From: AVCC01 sp041736255
GTDB taxonomy: Bacteria; Pseudomonadota; Gammaproteobacteria; Burkholderiales; Burkholderiaceae_D
DNA length: 64,000 nt
Assembly: GCA_041736255.1 (NCBI GenBank)
Contig: JBGSTZ010000156.1
Coordinates: 124,001 to 188,000, forward strand
Direction of reading: 5' to 3'
Shown one piece after another: positions 17,689 through 26,448 of this stretch (position 1 is its first letter; each line of letters starts with the position of its first letter). The position numbers were made by a program, and so were the translations under genes. The notes under the pieces were generated by a model. It searched no databases. It saw only the letters and a list, made by a program, of their open reading frames with translations, and had not been told where the DNA came from.

Positions 17689-20307
17689 TTGCAGAGCAGC
17701 ACGCCGGATGCAGGCAGCGTAAGCCGCTACCTCGACCACCTGCCGCTAAGTGCGCTGCAGCGGCAAGCCTTGCAAGCCGCCGTCGCGCACTATGAAAACC
17801 AGCCGCAGCAGGCAATGCGAGGGCTGCATCAGGCGTTGGCCGGGAGCGACAACAGTGAAAATGACAACCCGGCTTATGCGTCGGTTGCGGCGCGTTTGCA
17901 GCTGGTTTATCAACCCCCGGCAGCTGACGAAATATTGCCCGAATCAGTTCCGGCTCCGGTGCCAGCCATTGAGATTGACCGCTGCGGCCAGTATCGGCTG
18001 AACACCACGCCGCCGTTGAACCGCATTTCGATGGTGCCGCAGCCATGGGGCACCTTGAATCCCTTGATTCGCTGGTTCCGCACCATGACTGGCAACCATG
18101 ATCACGCTGCGCAAACCACCCGAACCGGGCCACCCTCGGCAGACTCGCCCGACCCGAAAGGCAACTGGCAGCACGGCGGCGGCTGGCGACGTCTCATTCT
18201 GCTGATTCTGATGTTCGGGCAAACCGCACTAGCCACCTATTTCATGAGCACCGTGCTGCCGTATCACGGCACCAGGCCTATGGAAATAGTGACACTGACG
18301 CTGTTCGCCATTCTGTTCTGCTGGATCTCGGCCGGTTTCTGGACTGCGATAGCGGGTTTTCTGGTGCTGTTGCGCGGCGGCGATCGTTACATGATCTCGG
18401 CCGGCATTACTGATGAACCTGCTGGCAATCTCGCACACGCGCCGATCGACGCCGCCGCCCGCACCGCAGTCGTGATGCCGATTTGCAATGAAGACGTCAG
18501 CCGCGTCTTCGCCGGCCTGCGCGCCACTTACGAGTCAGCACGGCGCAGCGGTACGCTGCAACATTTCGATTTCTTCGTCCTGAGCGACAGCAGCGATCCC
18601 GACCTTTGTGTGGCTGAGCTAGCCGCCTGGAATCGTTTATGCCAGGCGATCGATGGCTTCGGTCGCATTTTCTACCGGCACCGACTGCGACGGGTCAAGC
18701 GCAAGAGCGGCAACATCGACAATTTTTGCCAGCGCTGGGGCAGCAACTACCGCTATATGATCGGACTGGATGCCGATAGCGTGATGAGCGGCGACTGCAT
18801 GTCCAAGCTGGTGCGTCTGATGGAGGCCAACCCTGGTGCCGGCATCATTCAAACCGCGCCACGCGCATCCGGGCGCGACACGCTGTATGCGCGCATCCAG
18901 CAATTTTCGACGCGCGTTTATGGCCCGCTGTTTACCGCCGGCCTGCACTACTGGCAACTAGGCGAATCACATTACTGGGGCCACAACGCGATCATCCGGA
19001 TGGCACCATTCATCCGCCACTGCGCGCTGGCACCGCTGCCCGGGAGTGGCTCGCTGGCCGGCGAAATTCTTTCGCACGATTTCGTCGAAGCAGCGCTGAT
19101 GCGGCGCGCTGGCTGGGCGGTCTGGATCGCCTACGACCTGGCCGGCAGCTACGAAGAAATGCCGCCGAACCTGCTGGACGAACTGAAGCGCGACCGCCGC
19201 TGGTGTCACGGTAACCTGATGAATTTCAGATTATTTTTGGCCCATGGCATGCACCCGGTACACCGCGCGGTGTTCGCCACCGGCGTCATGGCGTATTTAT
19301 CGGCACCGTTATGGTTTTTATTCCTGGCCTTATCAACAGGCATGTTGGCCTTATACACGCTGACGGTACCGGAATACTTCACCGAACCGCGCCAACTGTT
19401 TCCAATCTGGCCGGAATGGCACCCGCAGAAAGCGCTGGCCTTGTTTTCCGCCACCGCCACGCTACTATTTCTGCCGAAATTTCTGAGCGTGTTGCTGATC
19501 TGCGTGCGGGGTGCGAAACGCTACGGCGGCCGCCTGCGCGTAACGCTCAGCGTGTTAATGGAACTGGTGTTTTCGGCGCTGCTAGCGCCAGTACGAATGC
19601 TGTTTCACTCGCGCTTCGTGGCTGCGGCATTTCTCGGCTGGAAAATGCACTGGAAGTCGCCACCGCGTGGCAATGCCGAAACCAGCTGGGGCGAAGCTTT
19701 CCGCAAACATGGCTGGCATACGCTGCTGGGGCTGGTTTGGGGCGGCGGCGTGTTCTGGCTGAATCCATCGTTTCTGTGGTGGCTTCTCCCGATCGTCGGT
19801 TCGCTGATGCTGTCGATTCCGCTTTCCGTATTTTCAAGCCGTGTGTCGCTCGGACGTCGCATGCGCGGTCTGCGCTTGTTCCTGATTCCTGAAGAGATGA
19901 AGCCGCCACCGGAATTACGCGCCACCAATGCGCATCTGGCAGCGATGCCACCCATGCCGACTTTTGCCGATGCAGTGGTCGATCCGTTACTCAATGCGCT
20001 GGTATGCGCTGTGGCAACCGCCCGTCCCGGCCTGCCCGTGACTACACATGAGCAGCACATGGAATTGGCAAATATCGCATTGGAACTGTGCGCCGATGCA
20101 CTGACACCGGCGCAGGCCAACCTGCTGCTAGAAGATCCGTTGGCACTCTCGCGCCTACACTTTGATGTCTGGTGTGCACCGCAGGCACATCCTAAATGGC
20201 GTCAGCTAACGACATTGGCGCCGGTGGCAAAACTACAGCATGACCAAGATGGCCCACTTTTGACCAAACCGGGAAGTGCGTCACGCAGCGACTATACGGC
20301 ACTTTAA
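17689..20307 (+). CDS. opgH: Glucans biosynthesis glucosyltransferase H
   Basis: OpgH (MdoH) is an inner-membrane family 2 glycosyltransferase that uses UDP-glucose to build the linear glucan backbone. Visible features are several membrane segments, the start of the GT2 domain at PICNEDVSRVFAGLRATYES, the LDADSVM acceptor region, and the QQ/RRRW-type pocket represented by RDRRWCHGN. The protein is 872 residues from the TTG at 17689. No ATG exists between the opgG stop and the conserved YLDHLPL segment; an in-frame CTG at 17680 has a GAGG 8 bases upstream and is the alternative start. A strong hairpin terminator follows the stop codon. Confidence 0.95.
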   Translation: MQSSTPDAGSVSRYLDHLPLSALQRQALQAAVAHYENQPQQAMRGLHQALAGSDNSENDNPAYASVAARLQLVYQPPAADEILPESVPAPVPAIEIDRCGQYRLNTTPPLNRISMVPQPWGTLNPLIRWFRTMTGNHDHAAQTTRTGPPSADSPDPKGNWQHGGGWRRLILLILMFGQTALATYFMSTVLPYHGTRPMEIVTLTLFAILFCWISAGFWTAIAGFLVLLRGGDRYMISAGITDEPAGNLAHAPIDAAARTAVVMPICNEDVSRVFAGLRATYESARRSGTLQHFDFFVLSDSSDPDLCVAELAAWNRLCQAIDGFGRIFYRHRLRRVKRKSGNIDNFCQRWGSNYRYMIGLDADSVMSGDCMSKLVRLMEANPGAGIIQTAPRASGRDTLYARIQQFSTRVYGPLFTAGLHYWQLGESHYWGHNAIIRMAPFIRHCALAPLPGSGSLAGEILSHDFVEAALMRRAGWAVWIAYDLAGSYEEMPPNLLDELKRDRRWCHGNLMNFRLFLAHGMHPVHRAVFATGVMAYLSAPLWFLFLALSTGMLALYTLTVPEYFTEPRQLFPIWPEWHPQKALALFSATATLLFLPKFLSVLLICVRGAKRYGGRLRVTLSVLMELVFSALLAPVRMLFHSRFVAAAFLGWKMHWKSPPRGNAETSWGEAFRKHGWHTLLGLVWGGGVFWLNPSFLWWLLPIVGSLMLSIPLSVFSSRVSLGRRMRGLRLFLIPEEMKPPPELRATNAHLAAMPPMPTFADAVVDPLLNALVCAVATARPGLPVTTHEQHMELANIALELCADALTPAQANLLLEDPLALSRLHFDVWCAPQAHPKWRQLTTLAPVAKLQHDQDGPLLTKPGSASRSDYTAL

Positions 20308-20318
20308 ATGAAAGCAAA

Positions 20319-20354
20319 AAAAAGGGTTACAAATAAAATCCTGTAACCCTTTTT
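20319..20354. terminator. Bidirectional rho-independent terminator after opgH and trpB
   Basis: Perfect 13-bp stem AAAAAGGGTTACA / TGTAACCCTTTTT with a 10-base AT-rich loop. The A-run on one side and the T-run on the other let it work for opgH on the plus strand and for trpB on the minus strand. Its stem is nearly identical to that of the tRNA-Thr terminator at 21858-21889. Confidence 0.85.
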
Positions 20355-20380
20355 AGTGCTTTATTCCGCAGCAGGCTGCC
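20319..20380 (-). repeat. Diverged copy of tRNA-Thr 3' end plus terminator (candidate att-like repeat)
   Basis: Together the terminator stem, TGCTTTATTC (20357-20366) and GGCTGCC (20374-20380) repeat, in order and orientation, the sequence that runs from the tRNA-Thr terminator into the tRNA 3' end at 21856-21921. The tRNA CCA is not preserved here, and there is a 4-base length difference between the stem and TGCTTTATTC. The pair brackets the trpB gene. Confidence 0.5.
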
Positions 20381-20388
20381 AATATTTT

Positions 20389-21618
20389 TTAAATCTCATT
20401 GGTCACGCCGTACTGCTCACCGTACTTTGCGATGACAAAATCGATGTCTTTGTCACCTCGTCCAGAAAGGTTGATCAGAATAGTCTGGTCGGGAGCTAAT
20501 TTCTTAGCCAATTTCATGGCAAAAGCAACGGCATGGGCACTCTCGATGGCAGGAATAATTCCTTCCACACGGGATAGTTCAAAAAAAGCGTCGATGGCTT
20601 CGCTATCGCTGGCGGTAACGTACTGAACGCGGTTGATATCCTTTAGCAGGCTGTGCTGAGGTCCTACGCTGGGGTAGTCCAAGCCGCTGGCTACGGAATA
20701 GACCGGAAGCGGTTCGCCATGGTCATCCTGCAGCAGGTAGGATTTGAAACCGTGGAGAATTCCAGGCTTTCCCAAGGAAAGCGTTGCTGCATGCTTCCCA
20801 TCATCAAAGCTGATCCCTGCGGGTTCCACACCATAAATACTGACCCATTCATCCTCTAGAAATGCGGTGAAAAGGCCGATGGAGTTAGATCCGCCACCCA
20901 CGCAAGCGATGATGTTATCAGGAAGTTTTCCGGTTTTTTCGAGAAACTGCTGCCTGGCTTCAATTCCGACTACTTTTTGGAAATCCCTGACCATCATCGG
21001 AAAAGGATGCGGCCCCACTACCGAGCCAATTGCATAAAACTGGCTGACCGGGTCTGCAAGATAAGCTTCAAAAGCCGCGTCGACCGCATCCTTCAGGGTC
21101 TGCGTTCCGCGCGTTACAGGGATAACGTTCGCCCCCAGAATCTTCATTCGGGTCACATTGGGTTTCTCTTTTTCAATATCAACGACACCCATGTAAATGT
21201 CGCATTCAAGCCCCACAAGAACAGCTGCTGTGGCAAGTGCAACGCCGTGTTGACCCGCGCCTGTTTCGGCAATGAGCTTTTTTTTGCCCATTTTCTTGGC
21301 CAGAAGTGCTTCTCCAAGGCAGTGATTGATTTTATGGGCACCTGTATGATTTAAGTCTTCCCGCTTCAAGTAAATCTGAGCTCCGCCCATCTTTTTTGAC
21401 AGATTTTTTGCATGAAATATCGGGCTGGGCCTCCCCACGAAATCCTTGAGAAGAAGACAGAGTTCCTCCTGGAATTCAGAGTCATCCTTGATTTTGTGAT
21501 ACTCCGCCGTGATCTCATCCATGATTTTCTGCAATTCTGGAGGTATGAAACTTCCCCCGTACTCGCCGAAATAACCATTTTCATCGGGCAACGCAATTGA
21601 TTTAATGTCAGATTTCAT
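20389..21618 (-). CDS. trpB: Tryptophan synthase beta chain, solitary copy
   Basis: PLP enzyme that condenses indole with serine to give tryptophan. The protein is catalytically complete: PLP lysine Lys96 in HTGAHKIN, Glu118 in AETGAGQHG, the phosphate loop GGGSNSIG and the C-terminal SGRGDKD. After the lysine it reads HKINHCLGE where most TrpB read HKINNALGQ. The ATG at 21618 gives 409 residues, a normal length; the frame is open to 21705 without a better start. No trpA or trpF lies nearby. The gene is visibly AT-richer than its neighbours (for example 23 of 60 bases are G or C at 21361-21420), suggesting recent acquisition. Confidence 0.93.
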   Translation of the reverse strand: MKSDIKSIALPDENGYFGEYGGSFIPPELQKIMDEITAEYHKIKDDSEFQEELCLLLKDFVGRPSPIFHAKNLSKKMGGAQIYLKREDLNHTGAHKINHCLGEALLAKKMGKKKLIAETGAGQHGVALATAAVLVGLECDIYMGVVDIEKEKPNVTRMKILGANVIPVTRGTQTLKDAVDAAFEAYLADPVSQFYAIGSVVGPHPFPMMVRDFQKVVGIEARQQFLEKTGKLPDNIIACVGGGSNSIGLFTAFLEDEWVSIYGVEPAGISFDDGKHAATLSLGKPGILHGFKSYLLQDDHGEPLPVYSVASGLDYPSVGPQHSLLKDINRVQYVTASDSEAIDAFFELSRVEGIIPAIESAHAVAFAMKLAKKLAPDQTILINLSGRGDKDIDFVIAKYGEQYGVTNEI

Positions 21619-21855
21619 AAGTTTTAAGATGCGCTTTCCCAGCACTCTCATGCCGTTGTTTGATTTTATAAAATGCAAATCAATATTATCGAACGGATAT
21701 GTCAAAAAGAAACGGTGCGACTGCTACATAATTCGAAAAGATGCGGTTGCGTATTCCGATGAACCCTCTGCTTGTGATTCGCGATGACGATGCAACAGAT
21801 TGCCTACACGTTCCGAAAAATCCTACACACCACATGACGCCGATACGAAGACGAA

Positions 21856-21921
21856 AAAAAGGATTACAAGCCGAAGCGCGTAACCCTTTGATTTTGCTGC
21901 TTTATTCTGGTGCCGGCTGCC
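21856..21921 (-). repeat. tRNA-Thr 3' end plus terminator, partner of the repeat at 20319-20380
   Basis: Contains the terminator stem, TGCTTTATTC (21898-21907) and the GGCTGCC of the tRNA acceptor end (21915-21921). Matches the 20319-20380 segment in order, orientation and approximate spacing. These two copies are the outer boundaries of the roughly 1.5-kb stretch that carries trpB. Confidence 0.5.
21858..21889 (-). terminator. Terminator of tRNA-Thr
   Basis: On the minus strand, 18 bases after the tRNA 3' end, AAAGGGTTAC pairs with GTAATCCTTT over 10 bp (one G-U pair), followed by a run of T residues (complement of 21854-21860). The remaining 235 bases up to the trpB start contain no gene I can identify. 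Confidence 0.75.
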
Positions 21922-21983
21922 GGAATCGAACTGGCCACCTGATGATTACAAGTCAACTGCTCTACCAAATGAGCTAAGCCGGC
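21908..21983 (-). tRNA. tRNA-Thr (anticodon TGT)
   Basis: A 76-base cloverleaf with encoded CCA. The acceptor stem is GCCGGCT/AGCCGGC, the D stem GCTC/GAGC with loop ATTTGGTA, the anticodon loop CTTGTAA (TGT at positions 34-36) and the T loop TTCGATT. The anticodon stem has one T-T mismatch (position 28-42). The T stem has an A-C pair at 52-62 that, from memory, also occurs in the E. coli threonine isoacceptor. It lies immediately downstream of sspB on the same strand. Confidence 0.93.
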
Positions 21984-21992
21984 GAAAACGAT

Positions 21993-21998
21993 ATTATA
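21993..21998 (-). promoter_or_regulatory. -10 element of the tRNA-Thr promoter
   Basis: A consensus TATAAT on the minus strand lies 9 bases before the tRNA 5' end. The matching -35 would fall inside the 3' end of sspB and no good TTGACA is seen there, so only the -10 is called. Confidence 0.5.
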
Positions 21999-22000
21999 GA

Positions 22001-22516
22001 CTACTTAATTCTGGTTAGTACAGGCTTTCCCGGTTTTTTTGACGGATCTGGCATTTTCGGATCATCTTTGGCAGTCACATTCGGTGCCTTTTCGACGATT
22101 GTCGGCACAGCTGCCAATGCAGGAATATTTTTCACAACATCGCCTGCAGTATTTCCTGCATTGCTATCCTGATGCGGTGTAATTGCAGCTTGATCTGTTT
22201 GCGAAGCTTGGGGCTCAAACGCCATACCCTGACCGTTTTCATGCGCATAGATTGCCATGACGCTCTCGACTGCAACTGAAATCTGGCGGGATACGCCACC
22301 AAACCGGGCGCTGAAACTGACAAAGTCACTTTCCATCTTGAGATTGCTAGTGGCGCCAAAGCTAATGTTCAATACGATTTCACCACTGCGAACGAACTCC
22401 ATCGGAACACGACTGCGCGTATCAACCTTGACGGCAAGATACGGCGTGTAGCCGCTGTCGGTACACCATTCATAAATGGCGCGCAAAAAATAGGGCTTGG
22501 TGGAAAGTTCAGACAT
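22001..22516 (-). CDS. sspB: ClpXP protease specificity-enhancing factor
   Basis: SspB delivers ssrA-tagged and other substrates to ClpXP. The 171-residue protein has the conserved N-terminal substrate-binding domain (STKPYFLRAIYEWCTDSGYTP and the VLNISFGATSNLKM strand region) followed by a long low-complexity linker rich in Ala, Pro and Lys. It ends in KKPGKPVLTRIK, a short basic-hydrophobic tail of the type that docks on the ClpX zinc domain. It is encoded 111 bases downstream of sspA in the usual sspAB order. Confidence 0.95.
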   Translation of the reverse strand: MSELSTKPYFLRAIYEWCTDSGYTPYLAVKVDTRSRVPMEFVRSGEIVLNISFGATSNLKMESDFVSFSARFGGVSRQISVAVESVMAIYAHENGQGMAFEPQASQTDQAAITPHQDSNAGNTAGDVVKNIPALAAVPTIVEKAPNVTAKDDPKMPDPSKKPGKPVLTRIK

Positions 22517-22627
22517 ATTACAAAACAGTAAAAAAGGTTCTAACTAGAAAATGTTCAGGCTGCGACCGACTACAGCAGCGGTAGTCGGCAGCCAAAACCT
22601 GAACGAGTGCCGCTGGATGCACCCGCT

Positions 22628-23239
22628 TCAACGGCGCATGACTTTTTCAGAGGGAGTCAATGCCTCGATATACGCCGGGCGCGAAAAAATGCGCTCAGCG
22701 TATTTCATGATCGGTACCGCTGTTTTTGACAATTCAATACCGTAGTGATCAAGGCGCCATAACAGTGGTGCGATTGCCACATCAAGCATGGAGAAATCAT
22801 CACCCAGCATATATTTATTTTTCAGGAACAACGGCGCAAGAGTAGTCAGCCGATCGCGGATTTCGATGCGAGCTTTCTCTTGCATCTTTTCAGAACCTTT
22901 GGTTTTCTCATTTTCTAAGGTATGAACGTGAACAAACAACTCTTTTTCAAAATTAAACAGCATTAATCTGGCACGCGCCCGCATTAATGGATCTGCTGGC
23001 ATTAGTTGCGGATGCGGGAAACGCTCGTCAATGTATTCATTAATGATGTTGGATTCATACAAAATCAAATCGCGTTCAACCAGAATCGGCACTTGGCCGT
23101 ATGGATTCATCGTAGAGATATCTTCTGGCTTATTGAATAAATCGACATCGCGGATTTCAAAATCCATGCCTTTTTCAAACAAGACCAAACGGCAACGCTG
23201 CGAAAATGGGCAGGTTGTACCTGAATAGAGAACCATCAT
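22628..23239 (-). CDS. sspA: Stringent starvation protein A
   Basis: A 203-residue glutathione-S-transferase-fold protein that binds RNA polymerase as a stress-response regulator in E. coli. The N-terminal thioredoxin-like domain begins LYSGTTCPFSQRCRLVL and carries the conserved PYGQVPILVERD and YESNIINEYIDERFPHP segments. The C-terminal helical domain follows, including MLDVAIAPLLWRLDHYGI. It sits between petC and sspB, a usual neighbourhood in betaproteobacteria. A ribosome-binding AAAGGA lies a few bases before the ATG. Confidence 0.95.
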   Translation of the reverse strand: MMVLYSGTTCPFSQRCRLVLFEKGMDFEIRDVDLFNKPEDISTMNPYGQVPILVERDLILYESNIINEYIDERFPHPQLMPADPLMRARARLMLFNFEKELFVHVHTLENEKTKGSEKMQEKARIEIRDRLTTLAPLFLKNKYMLGDDFSMLDVAIAPLLWRLDHYGIELSKTAVPIMKYAERIFSRPAYIEALTPSEKVMRR

Positions 23240-23290
23240 TTTATAGTTCCTTTAAAAAACAAAGGGGCGAGACGTAAAAACGGCTCACCC

Positions 23291-23318
23291 GAAAATATCC
23301 GCCCGCAAGATGCGGGCG
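23291..23318 (-). terminator. Likely terminator of the petABC operon
   Basis: On the minus strand, just after the petC stop, the perfect 8-bp stem CGCCCGCA / TGCGGGCG with a 3-base loop is followed by GATATTTTC. The T-tract is short and interrupted. A second, weaker stem (GGGTGAG / CTCGCCC) follows before sspA. Confidence 0.45.
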
Positions 23319-23325
23319 TGTGAGA

Positions 23326-24087
23326 TTACTTAATATCTTTCCAGAAGGCAGCATTTAAACGCCACGCGACAACAAAGAATATTCCGAGGAAAAGCAGCAC
23401 CCAAACACCCAGACGCTTGCGTGTGTTTTGTATCGGCTCAGCCATCCATTGCATAAAGCCGACCAGGTCACCAACCGCTGCATCATAGTCGTTACTGGAT
23501 AATTTTCCCGCTGTGACCTGCTCGAATCCACCAAATTTATGTATTACGCCAGCTCCGTGCGGATCTTTTTCCTCCACAAACTTGGCTGTGCGTATACCTT
23601 GCAATTCCCACAGAGCATGCGGCATCCCAACATTCGGGAATACCATATTATTCCAGCCAGTTGGGCGCGTGTTGTCTTTGTAGTAAGTGCGCAAATAGGT
23701 GTACAGATAATCGGAGCCTGTGCCGGCACCAGAGGAACGCGCCCGAGCAATTACGGACAAATCCGGTGGCACCACGCCAAACCACTCTTTGGCATCTTTA
23801 GCTGTCATCGTCGTTTGCATCAGATCACCGATCTTTTCACCGGTAAATTGCAAATTGGTCCTGATCTGTTCATCAGTTAAACCGAGATCACCGAGACGGT
23901 TATAACGCAATGATGCAGCAGCGTGGCAGTTCAGACAGTAGTTAACAAAGAGCTTGGCACCATGCTGTAACGCAGCCATATCAGTACTACGATCTGGTGC
24001 ACGATCCAGCGGAAAGCCACCCTCTGCTGCAAAAGTCAGAGCAGGTATCAATGCAATGACAGCAATCAATTTTTTAAAAAATTTCAT
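23326..24087 (-). CDS. petC: Cytochrome c1 subunit of the bc1 complex
   Basis: Membrane-anchored c-type cytochrome that passes electrons from the Rieske centre to soluble cytochrome c. The 253-residue protein has a signal peptide (cleavage near FAA, residue 21), the haem-binding CLNCH (Cys51, Cys54, His55), a downstream FPNVGMPHALW region likely to hold the axial Met or nearby residues, and a C-terminal membrane anchor (LGVWVLLFLGIFFVVAWRL). It is third in the petABC operon, 21 bases after petB. Confidence 0.95.
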   Translation of the reverse strand: MKFFKKLIAVIALIPALTFAAEGGFPLDRAPDRSTDMAALQHGAKLFVNYCLNCHAAASLRYNRLGDLGLTDEQIRTNLQFTGEKIGDLMQTTMTAKDAKEWFGVVPPDLSVIARARSSGAGTGSDYLYTYLRTYYKDNTRPTGWNNMVFPNVGMPHALWELQGIRTAKFVEEKDPHGAGVIHKFGGFEQVTAGKLSSNDYDAAVGDLVGFMQWMAEPIQNTRKRLGVWVLLFLGIFFVVAWRLNAAFWKDIK

Positions 24088-24108
24088 TTAATAGTATCCC
24101 TTTTGCGC

Positions 24109-25518
24109 TTAGTGCGGATGGAAAGTGACACGGTCCGGCACGGTCTTGAATGTACCCATTGCGCTCCACCACGGCATTAGCAGGAAAAAGCTAAAGTAGA
24201 ACAGCGTACATACTTGTGCAACTAGGGTGCGGGCAGCAGTTGGTGGCTGGATACCTAGGTAACCAAGCGTCAGGAACGCGAGACCGAACAATATATATAT
24301 GTACTTATGCCACTGCGGACGGTAACGAATCGACTTAGCTTTCGAGTAATCCAACCAGGGGAGGAATGCCAAGATCACGACCGACAAACCGAACAAGACC
24401 ACGCCCCAGAATTTTGCATCCAGAATACTTGGCAACATTCCGATGATGGCGATCAGAGCAATCACGGCAATGGCCGCCTTGATCTTGGTCGACAGACGAG
24501 ACTTAAGCCAAATGAAAACGACGTAGGCGGCAATCGCAGCCATCAGTACATACATGAAATCCGCTGTGGTCGCACGTAGCACCGAATAGAACGGCGTGAA
24601 GTACCAAGTTGGTGCAATGTGCAATGGTGTTGTAAGCGGATCTGCTGGTACGAAGTTATTGTATTCAAGGAAGTACCCGCCCATTTCCGGAGCAAAGAAT
24701 ACTACTGCTGAGAATAAGATCAAGAATGCAGTCACGCCCACCATGTCATGAACAGAGTAATACGGATGGAAAGGAATGCCGTCGAGCGGAACGCCGTTAG
24801 CATCTGTCGTATCTTTGATTTCGATTCCATCAGGATTGTTTGAACCCACTTCGTGCAGCGCAATAATGTGAGCAACAACCAAGCCCAACAAAACCAATGG
24901 AACTGCTATGACGTGGAATGCGAAAAACCGATTCAGAGTCGCATCACCTACTACGTAATCACCACGAATCCACAATGACAGATCCGGACCAATGAATGGA
25001 ATGGCACCAAATAAATTGACAATTACCTGTGCGCCCCAGTAAGACATTTGACCCCATGGCAATAGATATCCCATGAAAGCTTCAGCCATCAAGCACAAGA
25101 AAATCCCAACACCGAACAACCAAACCAACTCACGTGGCTTGCGGTAGGAACCATAGAGCAGGCCGCGGACCATGTGTAGATAAACCACAATGAAGAATGC
25201 GGAAGCGCCCGTGGAATGCATGTAGCGCACTAACCAGCCCCATGGCACATCGCGCATAATGTACTCAACAGAGGCAAAAGCCAGCGCTGCGTCGGGTTTG
25301 TAATGCATGGTCAGGAAAATTCCAGTAACAATCTGCATCACCAACACCAACATGGCGAGCGAACCGAAGAAATACCAGAAGTTAAAGTTTTTTGGTGCGT
25401 AATATTCAGACAAATGCGCTTTATACGACGACGTTAGCGGAAAGCGGGAATCAATCCAGTTCATCGCTTTGGCCGCTAACGGTGCATCGGCTGGAAGTTG
25501 CTTTTCATGAAAAGCCAT
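24109..25518 (-). CDS. petB: Cytochrome b subunit of the bc1 complex
   Basis: Polytopic inner-membrane protein carrying two haems b and both quinone sites. It has 469 residues with the haem-ligand histidines on helices B and D (RYMHSTGAS, VVYLHMVRG, FFAFHVIAVP and a later AHIIALHE) and the GYLLPWGQMSYW Qo segment. The ef-loop motif that is PEWY in mitochondria reads PTWY here; to my recollection a substituted second residue is common in betaproteobacteria. Two bases separate its start from the petA stop. Confidence 0.96.
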   Translation of the reverse strand: MAFHEKQLPADAPLAAKAMNWIDSRFPLTSSYKAHLSEYYAPKNFNFWYFFGSLAMLVLVMQIVTGIFLTMHYKPDAALAFASVEYIMRDVPWGWLVRYMHSTGASAFFIVVYLHMVRGLLYGSYRKPRELVWLFGVGIFLCLMAEAFMGYLLPWGQMSYWGAQVIVNLFGAIPFIGPDLSLWIRGDYVVGDATLNRFFAFHVIAVPLVLLGLVVAHIIALHEVGSNNPDGIEIKDTTDANGVPLDGIPFHPYYSVHDMVGVTAFLILFSAVVFFAPEMGGYFLEYNNFVPADPLTTPLHIAPTWYFTPFYSVLRATTADFMYVLMAAIAAYVVFIWLKSRLSTKIKAAIAVIALIAIIGMLPSILDAKFWGVVLFGLSVVILAFLPWLDYSKAKSIRYRPQWHKYIYILFGLAFLTLGYLGIQPPTAARTLVAQVCTLFYFSFFLLMPWWSAMGTFKTVPDRVTFHPH

Positions 25519-25520
25519 GG

Positions 25521-26135
25521 TTAAGCCTCACCTTTCTCGTCTTTACCGATAATGATTTTGGTATCCGACAAATACATATGACGTGGAACGTCCAGATTTG
25601 TTGGCGAAGGCTTATTCTTGTATACGCGCCCAGCCAGATCGAATGTTGATCCATGGCACGGACAAAGAAAGCCGCCAGCCCAGTCATCTGGCAAAGAGGG
25701 CTGCGCGCCAGCTTGAAACTTGGAATTCGGAGAACAGCCCAGATGCGGGCAAATACCAACAGCAATTAAGATATCCTTGTGTTCAGGTCGTGACCTCGTA
25801 TGCTTATCAACATAGGGCGGCAAATCCATCGTATAAGATTTTTCGGACAAAGGATCTGCCAGTTCATCCTCGATCTTGGGCAGTGCGGCCATCATTTCAG
25901 GGGTGCGCTTTAACAACCATACTGGCTTGCCGCGCCACGCTACGACTTTCATTTCCCCCGGATTCAGAGTTGAAATATCAACTTCCACCGGCGCACCCGC
26001 AGCCTTAGCACGCTCTGATGGCTGAAAGGTACTCACCAATGCTCCCGCCGTTGCTAAGCCAGCCACGCCGCCCATCGCAGCCGTGGCTACAATCAAACCG
26101 CGTCGGCCGGAATCGACCTGCTTTTCGTTACTCAT
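25521..26135 (-). CDS. petA: Rieske iron-sulfur subunit of the bc1 complex
   Basis: A 204-residue ubiquinol-cytochrome c reductase iron-sulfur subunit. Cluster-binding residues are CPHLGC (Cys129, His131, Cys134 for the disulfide) and CPCHGS (Cys158, Cys160, His161). A twin-arginine sequence (GRRGLIVATAA, residues 10-20) precedes the N-terminal membrane anchor, fitting Tat-dependent insertion; tatABC lies about 4-5 kb away. First gene of petABC, with a good -10 box about 80 bases upstream. Confidence 0.96.
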   Translation of the reverse strand: MSNEKQVDSGRRGLIVATAAMGGVAGLATAGALVSTFQPSERAKAAGAPVEVDISTLNPGEMKVVAWRGKPVWLLKRTPEMMAALPKIEDELADPLSEKSYTMDLPPYVDKHTRSRPEHKDILIAVGICPHLGCSPNSKFQAGAQPSLPDDWAGGFLCPCHGSTFDLAGRVYKNKPSPTNLDVPRHMYLSDTKIIIGKDEKGEA

Positions 26136-26214
26136 ACCAACCCCAATCAGTCAAAATACGAAACTTGTGCGAAGCGCCGTGGGAAATACATACGGAGCTT
26201 CTACCAACTCTAAA

Positions 26215-26243
26215 TTATAGCGGAGCTAGCGTTTGTTATAAAG
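26215..26243 (-). promoter_or_regulatory. Candidate promoter of petABC
   Basis: On the minus strand a perfect TATAAT (26215-26220) lies 17 bases after TTTATA (26238-26243, 4 of 6 matches to the -35 consensus). The implied start gives a leader of about 70 bases before petA. The rest of the 313-base gap to mscL shows only a weak 5-bp dyad (CCTTG / CAAGG) and the mscL ribosome-binding site GAGGA. Confidence 0.45.
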
Positions 26244-26448
26244 AAAAATTACCATTCTTCCAAGTTGCTCAAGTTTTCCTTTTCGCGTGACACACTGTGG
26301 TGATGTCTAGTTAGTCGATGAAAAAAAATTTCCCATAAATTCTCGACATTTAATTCGAGTGGTTTGCGGCGCCCTTGATTTAATACAAGGACAATGCATG
26401 ACTCCACAATAAAATTAATTTTTAACTAACAAATAACGAGGAAATTCC

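Noticed and set aside
21908..21983. A-C pair in the T stem of tRNA-Thr taken as a sign of a pseudo-tRNA
   Set aside because: The E. coli threonine tRNA with the same anticodon shows the same pairing as I recall it, and the remaining cloverleaf and CCA are intact.
24109..25518. PTWY instead of PEWY in the cytochrome b Qo loop
   Set aside because: Substitution at the second position is, to my knowledge, ordinary in betaproteobacterial bc1 complexes and does not suggest loss of function.
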